Source: Lacrimispora xylanisolvens (lineage in GTDB: Bacteria; Bacillota; Clostridia; Lachnospirales; Lachnospiraceae). Taken from it: a stretch of DNA of 64,000 nt. A program made the position numbers and the translations under genes. The notes beneath the pieces were generated by a model. It was not told where the DNA came from and did not search any database. It saw only the letters and a program-made list of their open reading frames with translations. The DNA is taken from NCBI GenBank assembly GCA_017084465.1, contig CP070896.1, positions 3,771,501 through 3,835,500 of the forward strand, given 5' to 3'. Below, one piece after another: positions 10,346-22,829 of the stretch (positions are counted from its first letter, which is position 1; every line of letters starts with the position of its first letter).

Positions 10346-11042
10346 ATGAAGAAAGAAACGACGGGTTACGTTCAACTGATTGAAGAAAGGTTAATTTACG
10401 ACAATCCCCTTGCCAGACCGGAAGATATAGAAGGCTTCGTGGTAGAAGGAAAGGCATCAATAAGTTTTGAAGAAGGCAGTATGCGTTTAAAACAGTCTTG
10501 ATGAGGAGCTAGGACAAAAAGCCAATTACGTTTTGTGGTGTCCCAAAGAATTTCCGGAAAATGTTAAAATAACATGGGAATTTAAGCCGGTTACAGATCA
10601 GGGGCTTTGCATTTTATTTTTTGCTGCGAAAGGGCGGAACGGGGAAGATTTATTTGATTCCTCCCTGGCAGAACGAACGGGAGAGTACCCCCAGTATCAC
10701 AGCGGTGACATCAATGCATTCCACGTATCTTATTTTCGCAGGAAAGAGCCGGATGAGAGAGCGTTTCATACCTGCAATTTAAGAAAAAGCCATGGCTTTC
10801 ACCTGGTTGCACAAGGGGCGGATCCTTTGCCTGGTGCAGCAGATGCACTAGACTTTTACCGGATATCCATACGTAAATATCATGGAGATATTCGATTTTC
10901 CATTAATGATATGATTGTGTTTGAATATAATGATGAGCTGGAATTGTTTGGGAAGCCATTAAAAGGCGGAAAGATTGGATTCCGTCAGCTGGCTCCGCTG
11001 ACTGCTGATTACAGAAATCTGAAAGTATTTGAATTATGTTAA
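10346..11042 (+). CDS. YesU-like DUF1961 protein (frameshifted)
   Basis: About 231 residues, resembling Bacillus YesU (DUF1961), a lectin- or glucanase-like beta-sandwich protein found in rhamnogalacturonan gene clusters. Visible features are WEFKPVTDQGLCILFFAAKG, GDINAFHVSYFRR and the C-terminal FRQLAPLTADYRNLKVF. The frame breaks near 10493 after MRLK. The second frame continues SLDEELGQKANYVLWCPKEF. The start at 10346 follows GGAGGG. It overlaps the regulator gene downstream by seven bases, suggesting coupled translation. Biochemical role unknown. Confidence 0.75.
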
Positions 11043-13252
11043 CTGATTTAAAGTACAAAAAACTGTTTGCCATCAAAGACGGAAAATATGAAAAGCGCCT
11101 GTTTACCCAGTTTCTTCTGCTGGTAACGGTTCCACTTATTGTTATGGGACTGGTTTCTTACTTCATCTATGTAAATGGAGAGACAGAAAAAAGCAGACAG
11201 GCGCTGGAATCTTACTGCAATAGTGTGGCGAATGAGTATGAGAACCTTTTTTCCTCTGTCAGGGAATATTATCTGGACAGTACAAGCAGCACCTCCATCA
11301 AATGGCTGGTCAATCAAAAGGATGTTCCCTATTCCCAGTACAAAGAAGTGAGGCAGGCCCAGAACATGCTTCAGGGCAATTACTTTTTATCCAAATACAT
11401 CGGTTTTTACAATTTTATTAATGTAAAAGAAGGATGGGTTCTCAGCAAGTTTGGAATGTATAACTATAACGATTTAAAAAACAGGGGAGAGACAGACCAG
11501 TTTTTACAGGATCAGAAAGAAGTTCCTTTGTCTCTTTACTGGCTGAACCGGACGGATGTATCAGGTCCCTATCAGGAAGGGGCCAAGGAATCCGGATTTA
11601 TTGATACATCAGGAGAACTGCTCATTGTAAAGGAAGAGTACGCCAGTACCGGACTGGTCTACCTGCTGACGGTTCAGCTGAATATGAAGCAGCTTGGAAC
11701 TCTGACTGAGCCATATCAAAAAATGGGTTATGATGTGACTGTGTTAAGTCAGGGGAAGGTCTTGATGGAAACCAATCCTGATTTTACAGCTGCTTTTTAA
11801 AATCGGGGAAGAGTGAGAAGACAGACGGAGGATTTTTTTCATCTCCCAAAGGAAAAAAATACCGTTATCGTGTCAGCAGTTCCGGCAGCAACGGTCTTGT
11901 TTACATAACTGGAATGGATACGGAGAAAATGAAACGGGGCGGTATTGTATTTGTGTTTGCTTCTGTGGCAGTTATCGCCGCGTTTGGAGTAATCCTGGTT
12001 CTTTTACGATTTGCTGCTTCTGTTTTTTCCGAACCTCTTTTAAAACTCCAGAGATTTGTGGATGATCAGAATGTGCAGATCAGGGAGTTGTTTGTATCAA
12101 ACCTTGTAAAGGGCGAGCTGAATATGGACCGGATACAGGATACCATGAAGAAATATGGCATGGAGGCGTTTCATTCCTACCGCATGATCGGAGTTTCCTG
12201 TAAGTTTGACGAAAGAGAAAAGAGTTTAACCCAGGAGGAACAGGATGAGCTGAACAGAAAGATCCTGCTTGGCCTTCCGTTAGAAGTGAAGGAAGCTTTC
12301 TTTGTGGCTCCGGTAATCTATGAGCACACACTGTTATTTATGATTGGAGAAAACGATGATATAGAAGAGGATCATAAGACTGCGCTGGTCTATAAGCAGA
12401 TGAAAGATTATATCATGGAGGCGTACGGATATCCCACCGCCTTTGGAATCAGCCGGACCTTCCATAAACTGACCCATGCCAGAAGAGCGTATGACGAATG
12501 CTCAGAGGCACTTCACAGCAAAAACCATGACCGGAATGAAAATGGTCCATCCCTGGTTCTTTATGATGATTATTCTCTTATGGATCCGGCTGGCAATGTT
12601 TATGACAGAATTGTGGAGGATGAGTTGATTCACGCTGTGGAAAGCTGTAATGAGGAAGAAGCCAGGCGTCTGCTGGATCTGATCCTGGAAAGGCTTGAAA
12701 TCAAAGGGGCTTCCGGCATGGAGCGAACCTATTATGTCACCCGGCTTTTGACAGCCATCCTTGATATACCGGCAAAGGTTTCCATGCCCCTTTCTGATAT
12801 TTGACAGCGAGCAGTACGATGTCTTAACCAAGGCATCAAGAATTTACGGAAAAAAGGAACTTTTCAGCTATTTATATACGGAAATACTCAATCCGGTGAT
12901 GGAGGCCCTTAACAATTACCGGCAATTAAATTCCTGTGATATCGCAAAACAGGTAACAGCCATGATTAAAACCAGCAGCGGCAATATTACCCTGAATGAG
13001 TGTGCCGATGCCTTAAGCTATCACCCCAATTATATCAGCCGGGTGTTAAAACGGGAAAAGGGAATGTCATTTACGGACATGGTAAACGAAGAAAAACTGA
13101 AGATAGCAAAATATATGCTTTTAACCACCCAGGATCCCATCGCTGAAATTTCAGCCAGATTAAATTACAATAACGTACAGAATTTTATTCGTTTTTTTAA
13201 AACCCAGGTAGGAATTACCCCTCTGGCTTTTCGTAAAGAGCATCGGGAATAG
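11036..13252 (+). CDS. YesS-like membrane-anchored AraC-family regulator (two frameshifts)
   Basis: About 738 residues, matching the size of Bacillus YesS-type regulators. One transmembrane helix near residues 24-46 (FLLLVTVPLIVMGLVSYFIY), an extracellular sensor domain of about 230 residues, a second helix (IVFVFASVAVIAAFGVILVLL), a cytoplasmic middle region and a C-terminal AraC-type double helix-turn-helix (LNECADALSYHPNYISRVLKR, then IAEISARLNYNNVQNFIRFFK). It probably senses an oligosaccharide or its binding protein outside and switches on the downstream locus. Frame breaks at about 11800 and 12800 are both in T runs (AAF-LKSGKSEK, SDI-FDSEQYD). Confidence 0.85.
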
Positions 13253-13291
13253 GAAAAATCAGATGGAAACAAAATGATAATTCTAAAGGCC

Positions 13292-13337
13292 AAGCCTTGG
13301 AAACTCCTTATATTATAAGGGGATCCAGGGCTTTTTT
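13292..13337 (+). terminator. Rho-independent terminator after the regulator
   Basis: Long imperfect hairpin (AAGCCTTGGA with TCCAGGGCTT, inner CCTTAT/ATAAGG) followed by six T. Confidence 0.75.
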
Positions 13338-13345
13338 GTGATAAA

Positions 13346-13395
13346 AATCAGGTTTGATTCTGATTATTTACAAAAGCAGATACCTGGTGTAGGAT
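13346..13395 (+). promoter_or_regulatory. Likely promoter and operator of the transporter operon
   Basis: TTTACA (13367-13372), 17 bases, TAGGAT. Just upstream is an inverted repeat AATCAG-N8-CTGATT, a possible site for the YesS-like activator. The weak boxes fit an activator-dependent promoter. Confidence 0.45.
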
Positions 13396-13457
13396 AGCCT
13401 CACAACAGGGGAGCAAATTTCATAAGACAATCCCCGTAATATTGAGGAGGAGAGACA

Positions 13458-14426
13458 ATGAGTCAGAAAGCAGAACGTTTCGTTCCGCAAAAAAGGGGTG
13501 GATCCCTTAAACAGGCATACCGCTCTCATAAGTGGCTGTATCTAATGATTATTCCGGGAGTAATCTATCTTTTGGTTTTTCATTATCTGCCCATGGGTGG
13601 ACTTGTCATGGCATTCCAGGATTTCAGCCCTTATAACGGAGACACCATGCTGGGGGCATTTTTTCACAGTCCGTTTGTGGGATTGGCAGTCTTCAGAAAA
13701 TTTTTTACCGGGCCGGATTTTATTCGTATATTAACCAATACGCTTTCTATTTCCATAGCCAGCCTGATTTTTTATTTTCCAGCGCCCATTCTTCTTGCAC
13801 TTTTATTAAATGAAATCAAGAATATGGCATTTAAAAAAGCGGCTCAGACAATGGTTTACATTCCCCATTTTATTTCCATGGTGATTGTGGCGGCTTTAAC
13901 TGCCCAGCTGTTCAGTACAACCGACGGTCTGGTGTACCACTGGCTTACTGGAATATTTGGTAAAAGTCATGCTCCGGATATCATGTCCAATCCAAAGCTT
14001 TTTGTCTCCATGATTGTTGGTCAGAATATGTGGAAGGAAACCGGATACGGAACAATTATATTTCTGGCTGCTTTATCCGGCGTTGATGTACAGCTTTATG
14101 AAGCGGCTGAAGTGGACGGCGCAAACCGGTGGCAGAAAATGTGGCACATTACCCTTCCAGCCATTCGATCCACCATAGTAATTATGCTGATCTTAAAGGT
14201 GGGAACTATTTTAAATACCGGTTACGAACAGATTTTCCTGATGCAGAATTCCATGAATCGCGCCGTATCCGATGTGTTTGATACTTACATCTACACAAAA
14301 GGTGTTGTAAATGGCAATTATTCCTTGGCAACGGCAGCAGGTATGTTTAAATCCATTGTCTGTATGATCATGGTACTTGGGGCAAATAAGCTTGCTAAGC
14401 TGTTTGGGGAATCGGGATTCTATTAA
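13458..14426 (+). CDS. ABC sugar transporter permease, LplB/YteP type
   Basis: 322 residues with six predicted membrane helices. The cytoplasmic EAA loop, which docks the ATPase, is EAAEVDGANRWQKMWHITLP. The N-terminal segment WLYLMIIPGVIYLLVFHYLP is characteristic of the LplB/YteP group, which imports rhamnogalacturonan or other complex oligosaccharides with LplC/YtcP-type partners. RBS GAGGAGGAG precedes ATG 13458. The second permease follows 16 bp downstream. No ATPase gene is present, so a shared MsmK-type ATPase encoded elsewhere is expected. Confidence 0.92.
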   Translation: MSQKAERFVPQKRGGSLKQAYRSHKWLYLMIIPGVIYLLVFHYLPMGGLVMAFQDFSPYNGDTMLGAFFHSPFVGLAVFRKFFTGPDFIRILTNTLSISIASLIFYFPAPILLALLLNEIKNMAFKKAAQTMVYIPHFISMVIVAALTAQLFSTTDGLVYHWLTGIFGKSHAPDIMSNPKLFVSMIVGQNMWKETGYGTIIFLAALSGVDVQLYEAAEVDGANRWQKMWHITLPAIRSTIVIMLILKVGTILNTGYEQIFLMQNSMNRAVSDVFDTYIYTKGVVNGNYSLATAAGMFKSIVCMIMVLGANKLAKLFGESGFY

Positions 14427-14442
14427 TGGGGAGGTTCATAAA

Positions 14443-15345
14443 ATGGCAAACACGAAAACAATCAAAATAAAACGAAGTCCGGGAGACCAGTTGGTTCAGG
14501 TGATTATTTACATACTGGTAGCGGGATTTGCACTGGCTACCCTGCTGCCCTTCGTATACATTGTGGCAGGATCTTTTGCTACAGAACGGGAACTGACAGA
14601 ACGGGCATTTTTCGTATTCCCGCACACCCTTTCCTTAAATGCTTACCAGTATATATTTAAAACAGGCGATGCAGTAAAGGGGATTATAAATTCTGTTTTT
14701 GTAACAACAGTGGGAGTAATCATTAATATGACGTTATCGGCTACCCTTGCGTATCCGTTATCCAGACCTTATTTTAAGGGAAGAACGTTCTTTACCAACA
14801 TGGTTATTATCACTATGCTTTTTACCGGAGGAATGGTGCCTACCTATATGCTGGTAGCAAATATTCTTCATTTAAAAAATTCTTATTGGGCGCTGTGGCT
14901 GCCGGGTGCAATCAATCCCTTTAATATGCTTATTATTAAAAACTATTTTCAGGGATTACCATCGGAGCTTGAGGAGGCGGCCAGAATGGATGGATGCAAT
15001 GATGGGGAAATATTTGTTAAAATCATTCTTCCTTTATCCAAACCGGTTCTTGCCAGTGTAGCCCTGTTTTATGCAGTTACTCACTGGAACTCTTATTTCA
15101 ATGCAATGATGTATATTTCAGACAGCTCAAAGGAAGTAATTCAGATTGTGTTAAGGAGGATTATATTCCTCACTTCCAAGGTGGCCAATGAGAGCAGTTT
15201 CGATTGGGGAGCCTTTGGAATGCCGCCTCAGAAAGCGGTGAAGATGGCAACAACCGTAGTTGCCACCATTCCCATTTTATGTATTTACCCATTTGTTCAA
15301 AAGTACTTTACACAGGGCGTTATGGTTGGCTCTGTAAAAGGATAA
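14443..15345 (+). CDS. ABC sugar transporter permease, LplC/YtcP type
   Basis: Second permease subunit, 300 residues from ATG 14443, which follows GGGGAGG. An upstream in-frame start exists but overlaps the previous gene. The EAA loop is EAARMDGCNDGEIFVKIILP. The end FVQKYFTQGVMVGSVKG is the usual C-terminus of this family, as is the internal TMLFTGGMVPTYMLV. It forms the membrane channel with the preceding gene product. Confidence 0.92.
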   Translation: MANTKTIKIKRSPGDQLVQVIIYILVAGFALATLLPFVYIVAGSFATERELTERAFFVFPHTLSLNAYQYIFKTGDAVKGIINSVFVTTVGVIINMTLSATLAYPLSRPYFKGRTFFTNMVIITMLFTGGMVPTYMLVANILHLKNSYWALWLPGAINPFNMLIIKNYFQGLPSELEEAARMDGCNDGEIFVKIILPLSKPVLASVALFYAVTHWNSYFNAMMYISDSSKEVIQIVLRRIIFLTSKVANESSFDWGAFGMPPQKAVKMATTVVATIPILCIYPFVQKYFTQGVMVGSVKG

Positions 15346-15370
15346 ATAAAAGTTTAAAAGGAGAAGTGTT

Positions 15371-16947
15371 ATGATGAAACAGGTATGGAAAAAAGGCAAT
15401 GGCAGTGACCCTTGCCGGTACAATGGCGTTGTCTATGGCAGGTTGCAGTTCCAAAACAACCAGTCAGACTGCAGGGGAGTCAAAAGAATCAGGAACGGCG
15501 CAGGCGGGAGAGGGAAAAGCATCTATTTCCATGATGGTTACCCAGTTTTATGGTACAGAGCTGAAAAATGATCACTCCGATGAAGTGATTAAAAAATTTC
15601 AGGATTATACCAATACCAACGTGGATTTCCGCTGGGAGGCAAACGACACCTATAATGAAAAGCTGGGTCTGGTGCTCATGGACAAAGATAATATGCCTAT
15701 GATTATCACCGGAAAAGGAGATTTATCAGCTAACGTGGTTGATGCAGCAAAGAAAGGTGCGTTCTGGGATTTAAGCGAATTTATTAAGGACAGTGAAAGC
15801 TATCCCAATTTATCAAAAGCAGATCCCCAGGTATTAAAATCCATGACAGTGGACGGAAAAGTCATTGGACTTTACCGTGCAAGAGAAATCGGCAGATTTG
15901 GATTTTCTTACCGTACCGACTGGGCAGAAGCAGTGGGCATTACCCAGGCACCTAAAACAGTGGAAGATGTTTATAACATGCTTTATAAATTCACCTATGA
16001 AGATCCTGATGGCAATGGAAAGGATGATACATACGGGCTGGAAATGACCAAATATGTAGGACCAATCGATATTATGCAGTCCTGGTTTGGAACCGGCAAT
16101 GAGTGGGTGGCACAGGATGGAAAGCTGATTCCTGTTCATCAGACAAAAGAATACAAAGAAGCCTTAACCTGGGTCAAGAAGATATATGATGATGGTCTGA
16201 TCCGGAAAGACTGGGCAACTGTGGATTCCGGTACATTTGGTGATGCTCTTAAAAAGGGAGAAGCCGGTGCATTCGTAGATGTTATGGACAGTGCAAAAAG
16301 AATCTGGAATTACTATATTCAAAATGATATAAAATCAGTAACAGATCCGTCTAAGACAGCCACTATGACCATGGTAGGGCCGATTAACGGAAAAACACTG
16401 GCAACCAGCGGCTTTAATGGTTATTATCTGATCACCAAAGCAGGTGCAAAAACAGAAGAAGATGTGAAAAACTGCCTGCATTTCCTGGATAAGATGTGCG
16501 ACAATGAAATGCTTGTGCTGGCTGATTATGGCCTTGAAGGTGTTACTTATGATTTAAAGGATGGCAAAGTAGTAGTGAGAAATGATCTGGAGGTTCAGCA
16601 GACTCCTCATACCGGATTAAATCAGACCATCTGCTATATTCCAAACCTTGCTTCGACGGAACCGGTTCTGGAAAAGACAGAACCAACCATTGCCCAGGAT
16701 AAGGCATATGCAGAAAATAAAGGTTGCAGTCTTTAATCCGGCACTTGGTTATCTTGCTAATTCCGGTGTCAATGCAGAAGTAGGCACGGATATCGAACAG
16801 ATTATTGATGATGCAAGAACCCAGTATATCTGTGGACAGATAGATGAAGCGGGTCTTGACGCAGCTGCCAAACAGTGGTTGGACAGAGGCGGTGACAGAT
16901 TGATCGAAGAAATCAATCAGCTGTATCAGCAGGATACCGGAAAATAG
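15371..16947 (+). CDS. Extracellular solute-binding lipoprotein of the ABC importer (frameshifted)
   Basis: About 525 residues. Signal peptide with lipobox LSMAGC, followed by a Ser/Thr-rich tether, then a family-1 type substrate-binding fold resembling LplA/YtcQ. It would deliver rhamnogalacturonan oligosaccharides to the two permeases upstream. The start at 15371 (MMKQVWKKAMAVTLAGTMAL) follows AAAAGGAG, with a frame break at about 15395 in an A/G run. A second break near 16722 joins AYAENK to VAVFNPALGYLANSGV and gives the natural C-terminus DTGK. Both breaks look like base-count errors. Confidence 0.88.
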
Positions 16948-16956
16948 GTTTGGCCT

Positions 16957-16998
16957 GGGCGGTGCGGATTCCTTGCAGGAGCCGTACCGCCTCTTTTG
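16957..16998 (+). terminator. Terminator or attenuator after the binding-protein gene
   Basis: GGCGGT and ACCGCC close a long, mostly paired hairpin ending in TCTTTT. Placed inside the operon, it probably lowers expression of downstream enzyme genes relative to the abundant binding protein. Confidence 0.7.
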
Positions 16999-17034
16999 AT
17001 GAAAAAGCGCAGTTTTGCGCAGACGGAGGATTAT

Positions 17035-19662
17035 ATGAAGCTGCATAATTTAAAAGACAGGCGAAAACGTGGTTACACCACCTGGGGCTGCATGTGGAAT
17101 CAGGGAGAATGCGGAAAAAATCAGTCCTATGTGTTGAAAAACCAGGATGGGACTCAGGCTGCCATGCAGTCCAGAATTACGGCTTACTGGCCTGACGGCT
17201 CAGTCAAGTGGACAGCGCATTCTGCATGTGCAGACCAGCTTACCGATGAAATCCAGGTTCTGACTGCTGATGGAAATACACAGAACATATCCCGTAGCCT
17301 GATTATTAGCAAGGGAACAGAGGGGATGTTAATAAAAACGGAGGCTTTGTCTTTTTATGTTCCTTATAAAAGTTCTTTTTTATTTGAGGATTTAACAGTC
17401 CGTGGAGAAACCCGGGTATCGTCTGCAACCCCGGTACTTTTGCTGGAAGAACCGTTTACGAAAGATGAAATGATTGGGCGACTGCAAAAACAGTACCAGG
17501 GTTTTGTGGAGGAAGTCGCTCTGGAGGAGGAAGGACCGCTTCAGGCTGTTATTAAATACACAGGAGTCCATATTTCAAAAGACGGGGACAGAAAGCTTCC
17601 CTTTATTATTCGGCTTCATGTAGGTATGGGCAGTGAACGCCTTCATTTCACCCATACGTTTCTTTATGACGGGGATGAAAACAGAGACTTTTTAAAAGGA
17701 ATCGGCCTGGAATTTTCCATTCCGGTAAAGGGAAGTATATATAACCGGCATGTAAGATTTGAAGGGGATTTTGGGACGGTTCATGAGGCACTGGCAGAGC
17801 TTTTAACCTGGAGGCCAAGGGTGCCGGAAGCAGTTTATTCCAGCCAGATGGCTGGAAAACAGTTGATTCTTCAGGGAAATGACAGAGAAATTGTGGATAA
17901 AGTCATGGAAGATATGCCGTTTTGGGATGAATATGATTTCTGTCAGGACAGTCCCAGTCATTTCCGGCTGAAGAAGAAAATGAAAGAGGAAGGTGTGTGT
18001 TACTTAGACTGTCTCCATGGAAGAAGAGCGGGAGGGGCTGCTGCTTTGGGAGGAGAAAACGGGAGTATGGGATTTGCTATCCGTGATTTCTGGCAGACTT
18101 ATCCTTCCGGTTACACGTTTCGCAGTCTGACAGGAGAAGAGGCGAAAGCCACAGTCTGGCTTTATAGTCCTGCAGCAGAGGCAATGGATTTCAGACATTA
18201 TGCCAGCCGAGGATATAACCAGGTATATTATGAAGGGTATGATTATAAGGGGGGCGGACCCCTTTGGAATTGCGTCCACCAGCGAATATTCTGTAGCGTT
18301 CTTTGATGAAGTCATTCCCAGTGAGGAAGAACTTCTGGAATTTTCAAATGAGGTGAATCATCCCCCGCAGTACGTGGGAACTCCGGAATTCTATCATGAG
18401 CACCGGGCGTTTGGATACTGGTCTCTGCCAAAACGGGATAGCGAGATGGAAATCTGGCTGGAAGACCAGCTGGAGAGGGCAGCTGTTTTCTATGAAAAAG
18501 AAGTGGATCAAAGAGGCTGGTACGGGCTTTTTAATTATGGGGATTTTATGCATACCTACGATAAGGAGCGCCACCAGTGGAGGTATGATATGGGCGGTTA
18601 CGCCTGGGATAATACGGAACTGGTCCCCACACTCTGGCTCTGGCTTTCCTTTTTGCGCTTTGGAAGAGCAGAAACATTTTCCCTGGCGGAGAAGCTGACC
18701 AGACATGCTTCTGAAGTTGATGTATATCATATGGGAAAATATAAGGGGCTGGGCTCCCGGCATAATGTACGCCACTGGGGCTGCCCCTGCAAGGAAGCAC
18801 GGATAGCCATGGCAGCTCATCACCGGTATTATTACTATATGACGGGAGATCACCGACTGGAGGATATTTTCGAGGAACTAAAGGATAATGAAAAAACGTT
18901 CCTTACAAAAGATCCACTGGCAGATTTTTATGATTCCTCTGAAATGGTCTATAAAAGCCATGCCAGAAGCGGACCTGACTGGTCTTCTCTTTGTGCAAAC
19001 TGGCTGACCCAGTGGGAGCGGTTTGAGGATAACCGTTACTTAGATAAGATCCTTACGGGAATTGAGGATATAAAAAGGCTCCATTAAGACTGGTATCAGG
19101 ACCGGACTTTGAATTTGACCCTGAGACCGTTCATTTAAGGTATATTGGAGAGCGGGCAGCAGGCGGGACACACCTGCAGATCTGTATGGGAGCTCCTCAG
19201 ATCTGGCAGGAGATGGCGGATCTGCTTTCTGATCCAAAATGGAAGGAGATGCTGGCGGAGTACGGCAGATTCTATTATCTTCCAAGAGAAAAGCAGCTGG
19301 AGGAATCCGGTGGAATTATTGGTGACCGGGAGTTTTCCCTTCCGTTTATGGCAGCAGCCATGGGAGCTTATGGAGCCTGGTATTATAACGATGAAATGCT
19401 TGCAAAAATCACCTGGAGTCATCTTCTTCACGCTCTTCTTTGTGAAGAGAATCACAGCGGTTTCCAAACCACTGTGTTAAAAAACTGTGCAAACCAGGAA
19501 GAGCTTCGGGAGATTCCCTGGATTTCCACGAATTTTGCAGCCCAGTGGTGCTTAAATGTGATTTGCACTCTGGAATTTATCAGAGATCAGCTTCCGGAAA
19601 GTTTAGAGGAAGTGGACACCCTGATATCTGGAATGCCTTTTGAAAGCTTTCGGAAAGCCTAG
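17035..19662 (+). CDS. YetA/PcRGLX-like (PL26-related) protein (two frameshifts)
   Basis: About 875 residues. It resembles Bacillus YetA and the fungal rhamnogalacturonan exolyase PcRGLX: an N-terminal RIFT-barrel-like domain (RKRGYTTWGCMWNQGECGK, AYWPDGSVKWTAHS), a central beta domain, then an alpha/alpha barrel (GWYGLFNYGDFMHTYD, RHWGCPCKEARIAMAAHHRY). It lacks a signal peptide, so it acts on imported oligosaccharides in the cytoplasm. The start at 17035 follows GGAGG; an upstream in-frame start is less well spaced. The frame breaks near 18255 in a G run (KGADPFGIASTSEYSVAFFDE) and near 19083 (KRLPLRLVSGPD). Whether the bacterial protein is a lyase is inferred from family relation. Confidence 0.75.
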
Positions 19663-19680
19663 ACAGAGGGAGGAATTATT

Positions 19681-22600
19681 ATGATAAGGCTGTTATCTAT
19701 TAATCCACAGGAGTTTACCATTGCCTGGGATCCGGTCAATAAGACCAAAACTACCTGTATCTACTGGTCGGATCGGGAAACCAGTGAAAACTGTTATCGC
19801 CTGATGAAAGAGGTTCATGAAACGGATGAGAAGGAGTTTACCTTGAGAAAAGCAACTTTCATTCCCCACCATATTCTTATCTGCCACAAATCAGAAGATG
19901 GTTGTGTGCTGGAAAAAGAGTCCTTTGTTTCTCCCGTTCATTTTCATCAGGAGGAACAGCTGGAGAAACTTTCAAGAGGTCTGATTGCAGTTAAGGTGAA
20001 AAATGGAATCTTTTTAAGCTGGCGCCTTTTTCTGAATGAAGTGACTGGAGTATCAGACGGAGGAGATGGTCTTACAGGTGTGGATTTTAGAATTTACCGG
20101 GATGGAGTCAGTCTTGGGGTTGTGACAGACAGCACCAACTATCTGGATACCCAGGGCACGGAATCGTCAGTTTATTGTGTGGCGCCGGTCATTAATGGGG
20201 TGGAATCAGAACCCTGCGGATCAGTAAGGGTATGGGAGCATGATTATCTGGATATCCCGGTTAAAAAGCCAGCTGGGGGAGTGACACCATCAAAAGAAGC
20301 GTTCATCTATTCTGCCAATGACATGTCTGTGGCTGATGTTAACGGAGATGGAGAATACGAATATATAGTCAAATGGGACCCATCTAATTCCCATGACGTA
20401 TCCATTTCCGGATATACGGGGAACTGTATTCTTGATTGCTATCAGATAGACGGAACCCTTTTATGGCGGCTGGATATGGGACCGAATATCCGGGCTGGTG
20501 CGCATTATACCCAGTTTATCTGCTACGATTTTAATGGAGACGGAAAGGCGGAAATGGCTGTAAAGACGGCTCCGGGAACCCGTATGACCAGATATGGAGC
20601 AGGCGGAGAGGTTGTGGAAGAATTCTATATTACCATGCCACAGGAGGACTGTAGCAGAGGGTACAGCCATAGTGATTCCTATGTGTCAGGATCTGAGGAT
20701 TATGAAACCCACCTGCGCCGTTTGTTTGCCGGATGGCAGGAACAGCCGGAGGTAAAGGCGGGGCAATGGCCGGATACGTTAGAGGAATGCTTTCATATCC
20801 CGCCCCGTTGGAGTTATCCCTTAAATGAGGTCCAGCAAAAAGAGGCTGTCGATTACTTCCTTGATGTGTATGCGCCTGCAAGGAGTCCGAAAAACAGATT
20901 GAGAGAATGGGAGGGCTTTATTTTTCACGGACCGGAATATTTAACCATGTTTGCCGGTGACGGAAAAGAGCTGGATACCATCGTATTTCCATTTGAACGG
21001 GTAGATGACGGTCTGCGCTGGGGTGATTATGCCATGCCCCGCATCGAACCATGCAACCGGGTAGACCGGTTTCTGGCGGGAGTGGCCTATCTGGATGGAA
21101 AAAGACCTTATTTCATTACCTGCCGCGGGTATTATACCCGGGCGGCAATCGCTGCCTATTCATTTTTTGAGAACTGCTTTTTGAGGGAATGGGTGGCAGA
21201 CAGCGGATTTGTTCCCATGAAAAATCCATTCTGTGACAATCCACATGAGAAATGGGGAACAGATCCGGTTTATGGGAAGATGGCAGGACAGGGAAATCAT
21301 TCACTCTCTGTTGCGGACGTAGATGGGGATGGCTGCATGGAAATCATCTACGGAGCTGCCTGTATTGATCATGACGGGACTCTTTTGTACAGCCTGACAG
21401 GACTTCTCCCTGACGGGAGAGAAGCAAAACTGGGGCATGGAGATGCCATGCATGTGGCAGATATTGATCCGGACCGCCCTGGATTTGAGATATTTGCCGT
21501 ATTTGAGGGAGCAGAAAATGCCCCATATGGCTATGCACTGCGGGATGGGGAAAACGGACAGATCATTTTTGGAAAATATGCCGAAGAAGATCTGGGCAGA
21601 TGTATGATTGGAAATGTACTGAATGGAGTAAGAGGATTGCAGTGCTGGGTAAACGGAGAGGGAACCTATGATTGTCATGGTGAATTGATGAAACATGAAA
21701 CTCTTGGAACCAATATGTCCATACGGTGGGCAGGAGATTTATCCACCCAGATTACAGACGGAACAGATTATTTAAGCCAGCATCCCACAGGTGTAATAAA
21801 CGACTGGGTTCATGGCACAATGCTCCGTCCGGAGCAAACGGCTACAAACAATGGAACTAAGGGAAACCCATGCCTGGTGGCAGACATTTTTGGAGATTTC
21901 AGGGAAGAGATACTTGTGAGAACAAAGGACAGTTCTGCCATACGAATTTATACCAACACGGAAGTAACCCGACATAAACTGTTTACACTCATGCACGATA
22001 CTCAGTACCGGTGTGGAGTGGCATGGCAGAACAACTGCTATAACCAGCCATGCTATCCTAAATTTTATTATGGAACTGATATGGATTTTCGCCGTGTACT
22101 TCCTTTTATGCAGCGAAAGCCTGTTATATTTCTGGCAGGTGACTCCATTACACAAAGCTATGGGGAGGAAGAGAAAAGCAGACCGGAATGGGAGAAAAAC
22201 TGCTCTCCTGCCTGGATCATGGCAGCGCCCATCAGATCAGGCGCTGTACTGCGGGATCATTTCCCCAGGAAACAAGATACGAGAGCAGGAGACTTGTAGT
22301 GGATAACTGCGCAATGGCAGGAAGATCTTTAAAAACATTTTTAGAAGAAGGAAGACTGGAGGATATAAAAAGGCGAATGAAGCCAGGGGACTATCTCTTT
22401 ATCCAATTTGGGCACAATGATGCCGCCGCTTCAAAAGATGACCGGTATGTTCCACTTGGGCGGCTATCTGAATATCTGGAACTCTATGTGGAAGCGGCAC
22501 TTGAAAAAGGCGGTTACCCTGTTATCATCTCCCCTGTCTGTCTCTGCCCCTTTGATCGGGACAGGAAGGGGGAAAAGGAAGAGATTGCCCGTCTTCTTCC

Positions 22601-22826
22601 GGCTTACAGGGATGAGATGAAAAGATTTGCAGAAACAAGATCGGTATTGTTTGTGGATTTATATGGCTTATGTGAGGAGTTTCTGTGGAAAGCAGGAGAA
22701 AAAACGGCAGTAAAATGCTATACGGAAGATCTGGTTCATTTATCGGAAATGGGTGCCGGTATCTTTGGGCAATTATTGGCAAATGAAGGAAAAAGATTTA
22801 TAATAGATGGAAAAACGGAGGTATAA
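19681..22826 (+). CDS. Rhamnogalacturonan lyase (PL11) fused to rhamnogalacturonan acetylesterase (CE12) (frameshifted)
   Basis: About 1,048 residues. Residues 1 to about 800 form a PL11 lyase with calcium-binding beta-propeller segments (MSVADVNGDGEYEYIVKWD, DFNGDGKAEMAVKTAPGTR, SLSVADVDGDGCMEIIYGA). It has a roughly 150-residue insertion compared with YesW. Without a stop the chain continues into a SGNH esterase: block I FLAGDSITQSYG, block III FIQFGHNDAA and the terminal DLVHLSEMGA with the catalytic Asp/His. This matches CE12. One break near 22190 separates the two esterase halves (RPEW-GEKLLSCLDHG). No signal peptide is visible, so it should act inside the cell. Backbone cleavage and deacetylation in one chain is unusual. 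Confidence 0.85.
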
Positions 22827-22829
22827 GTG

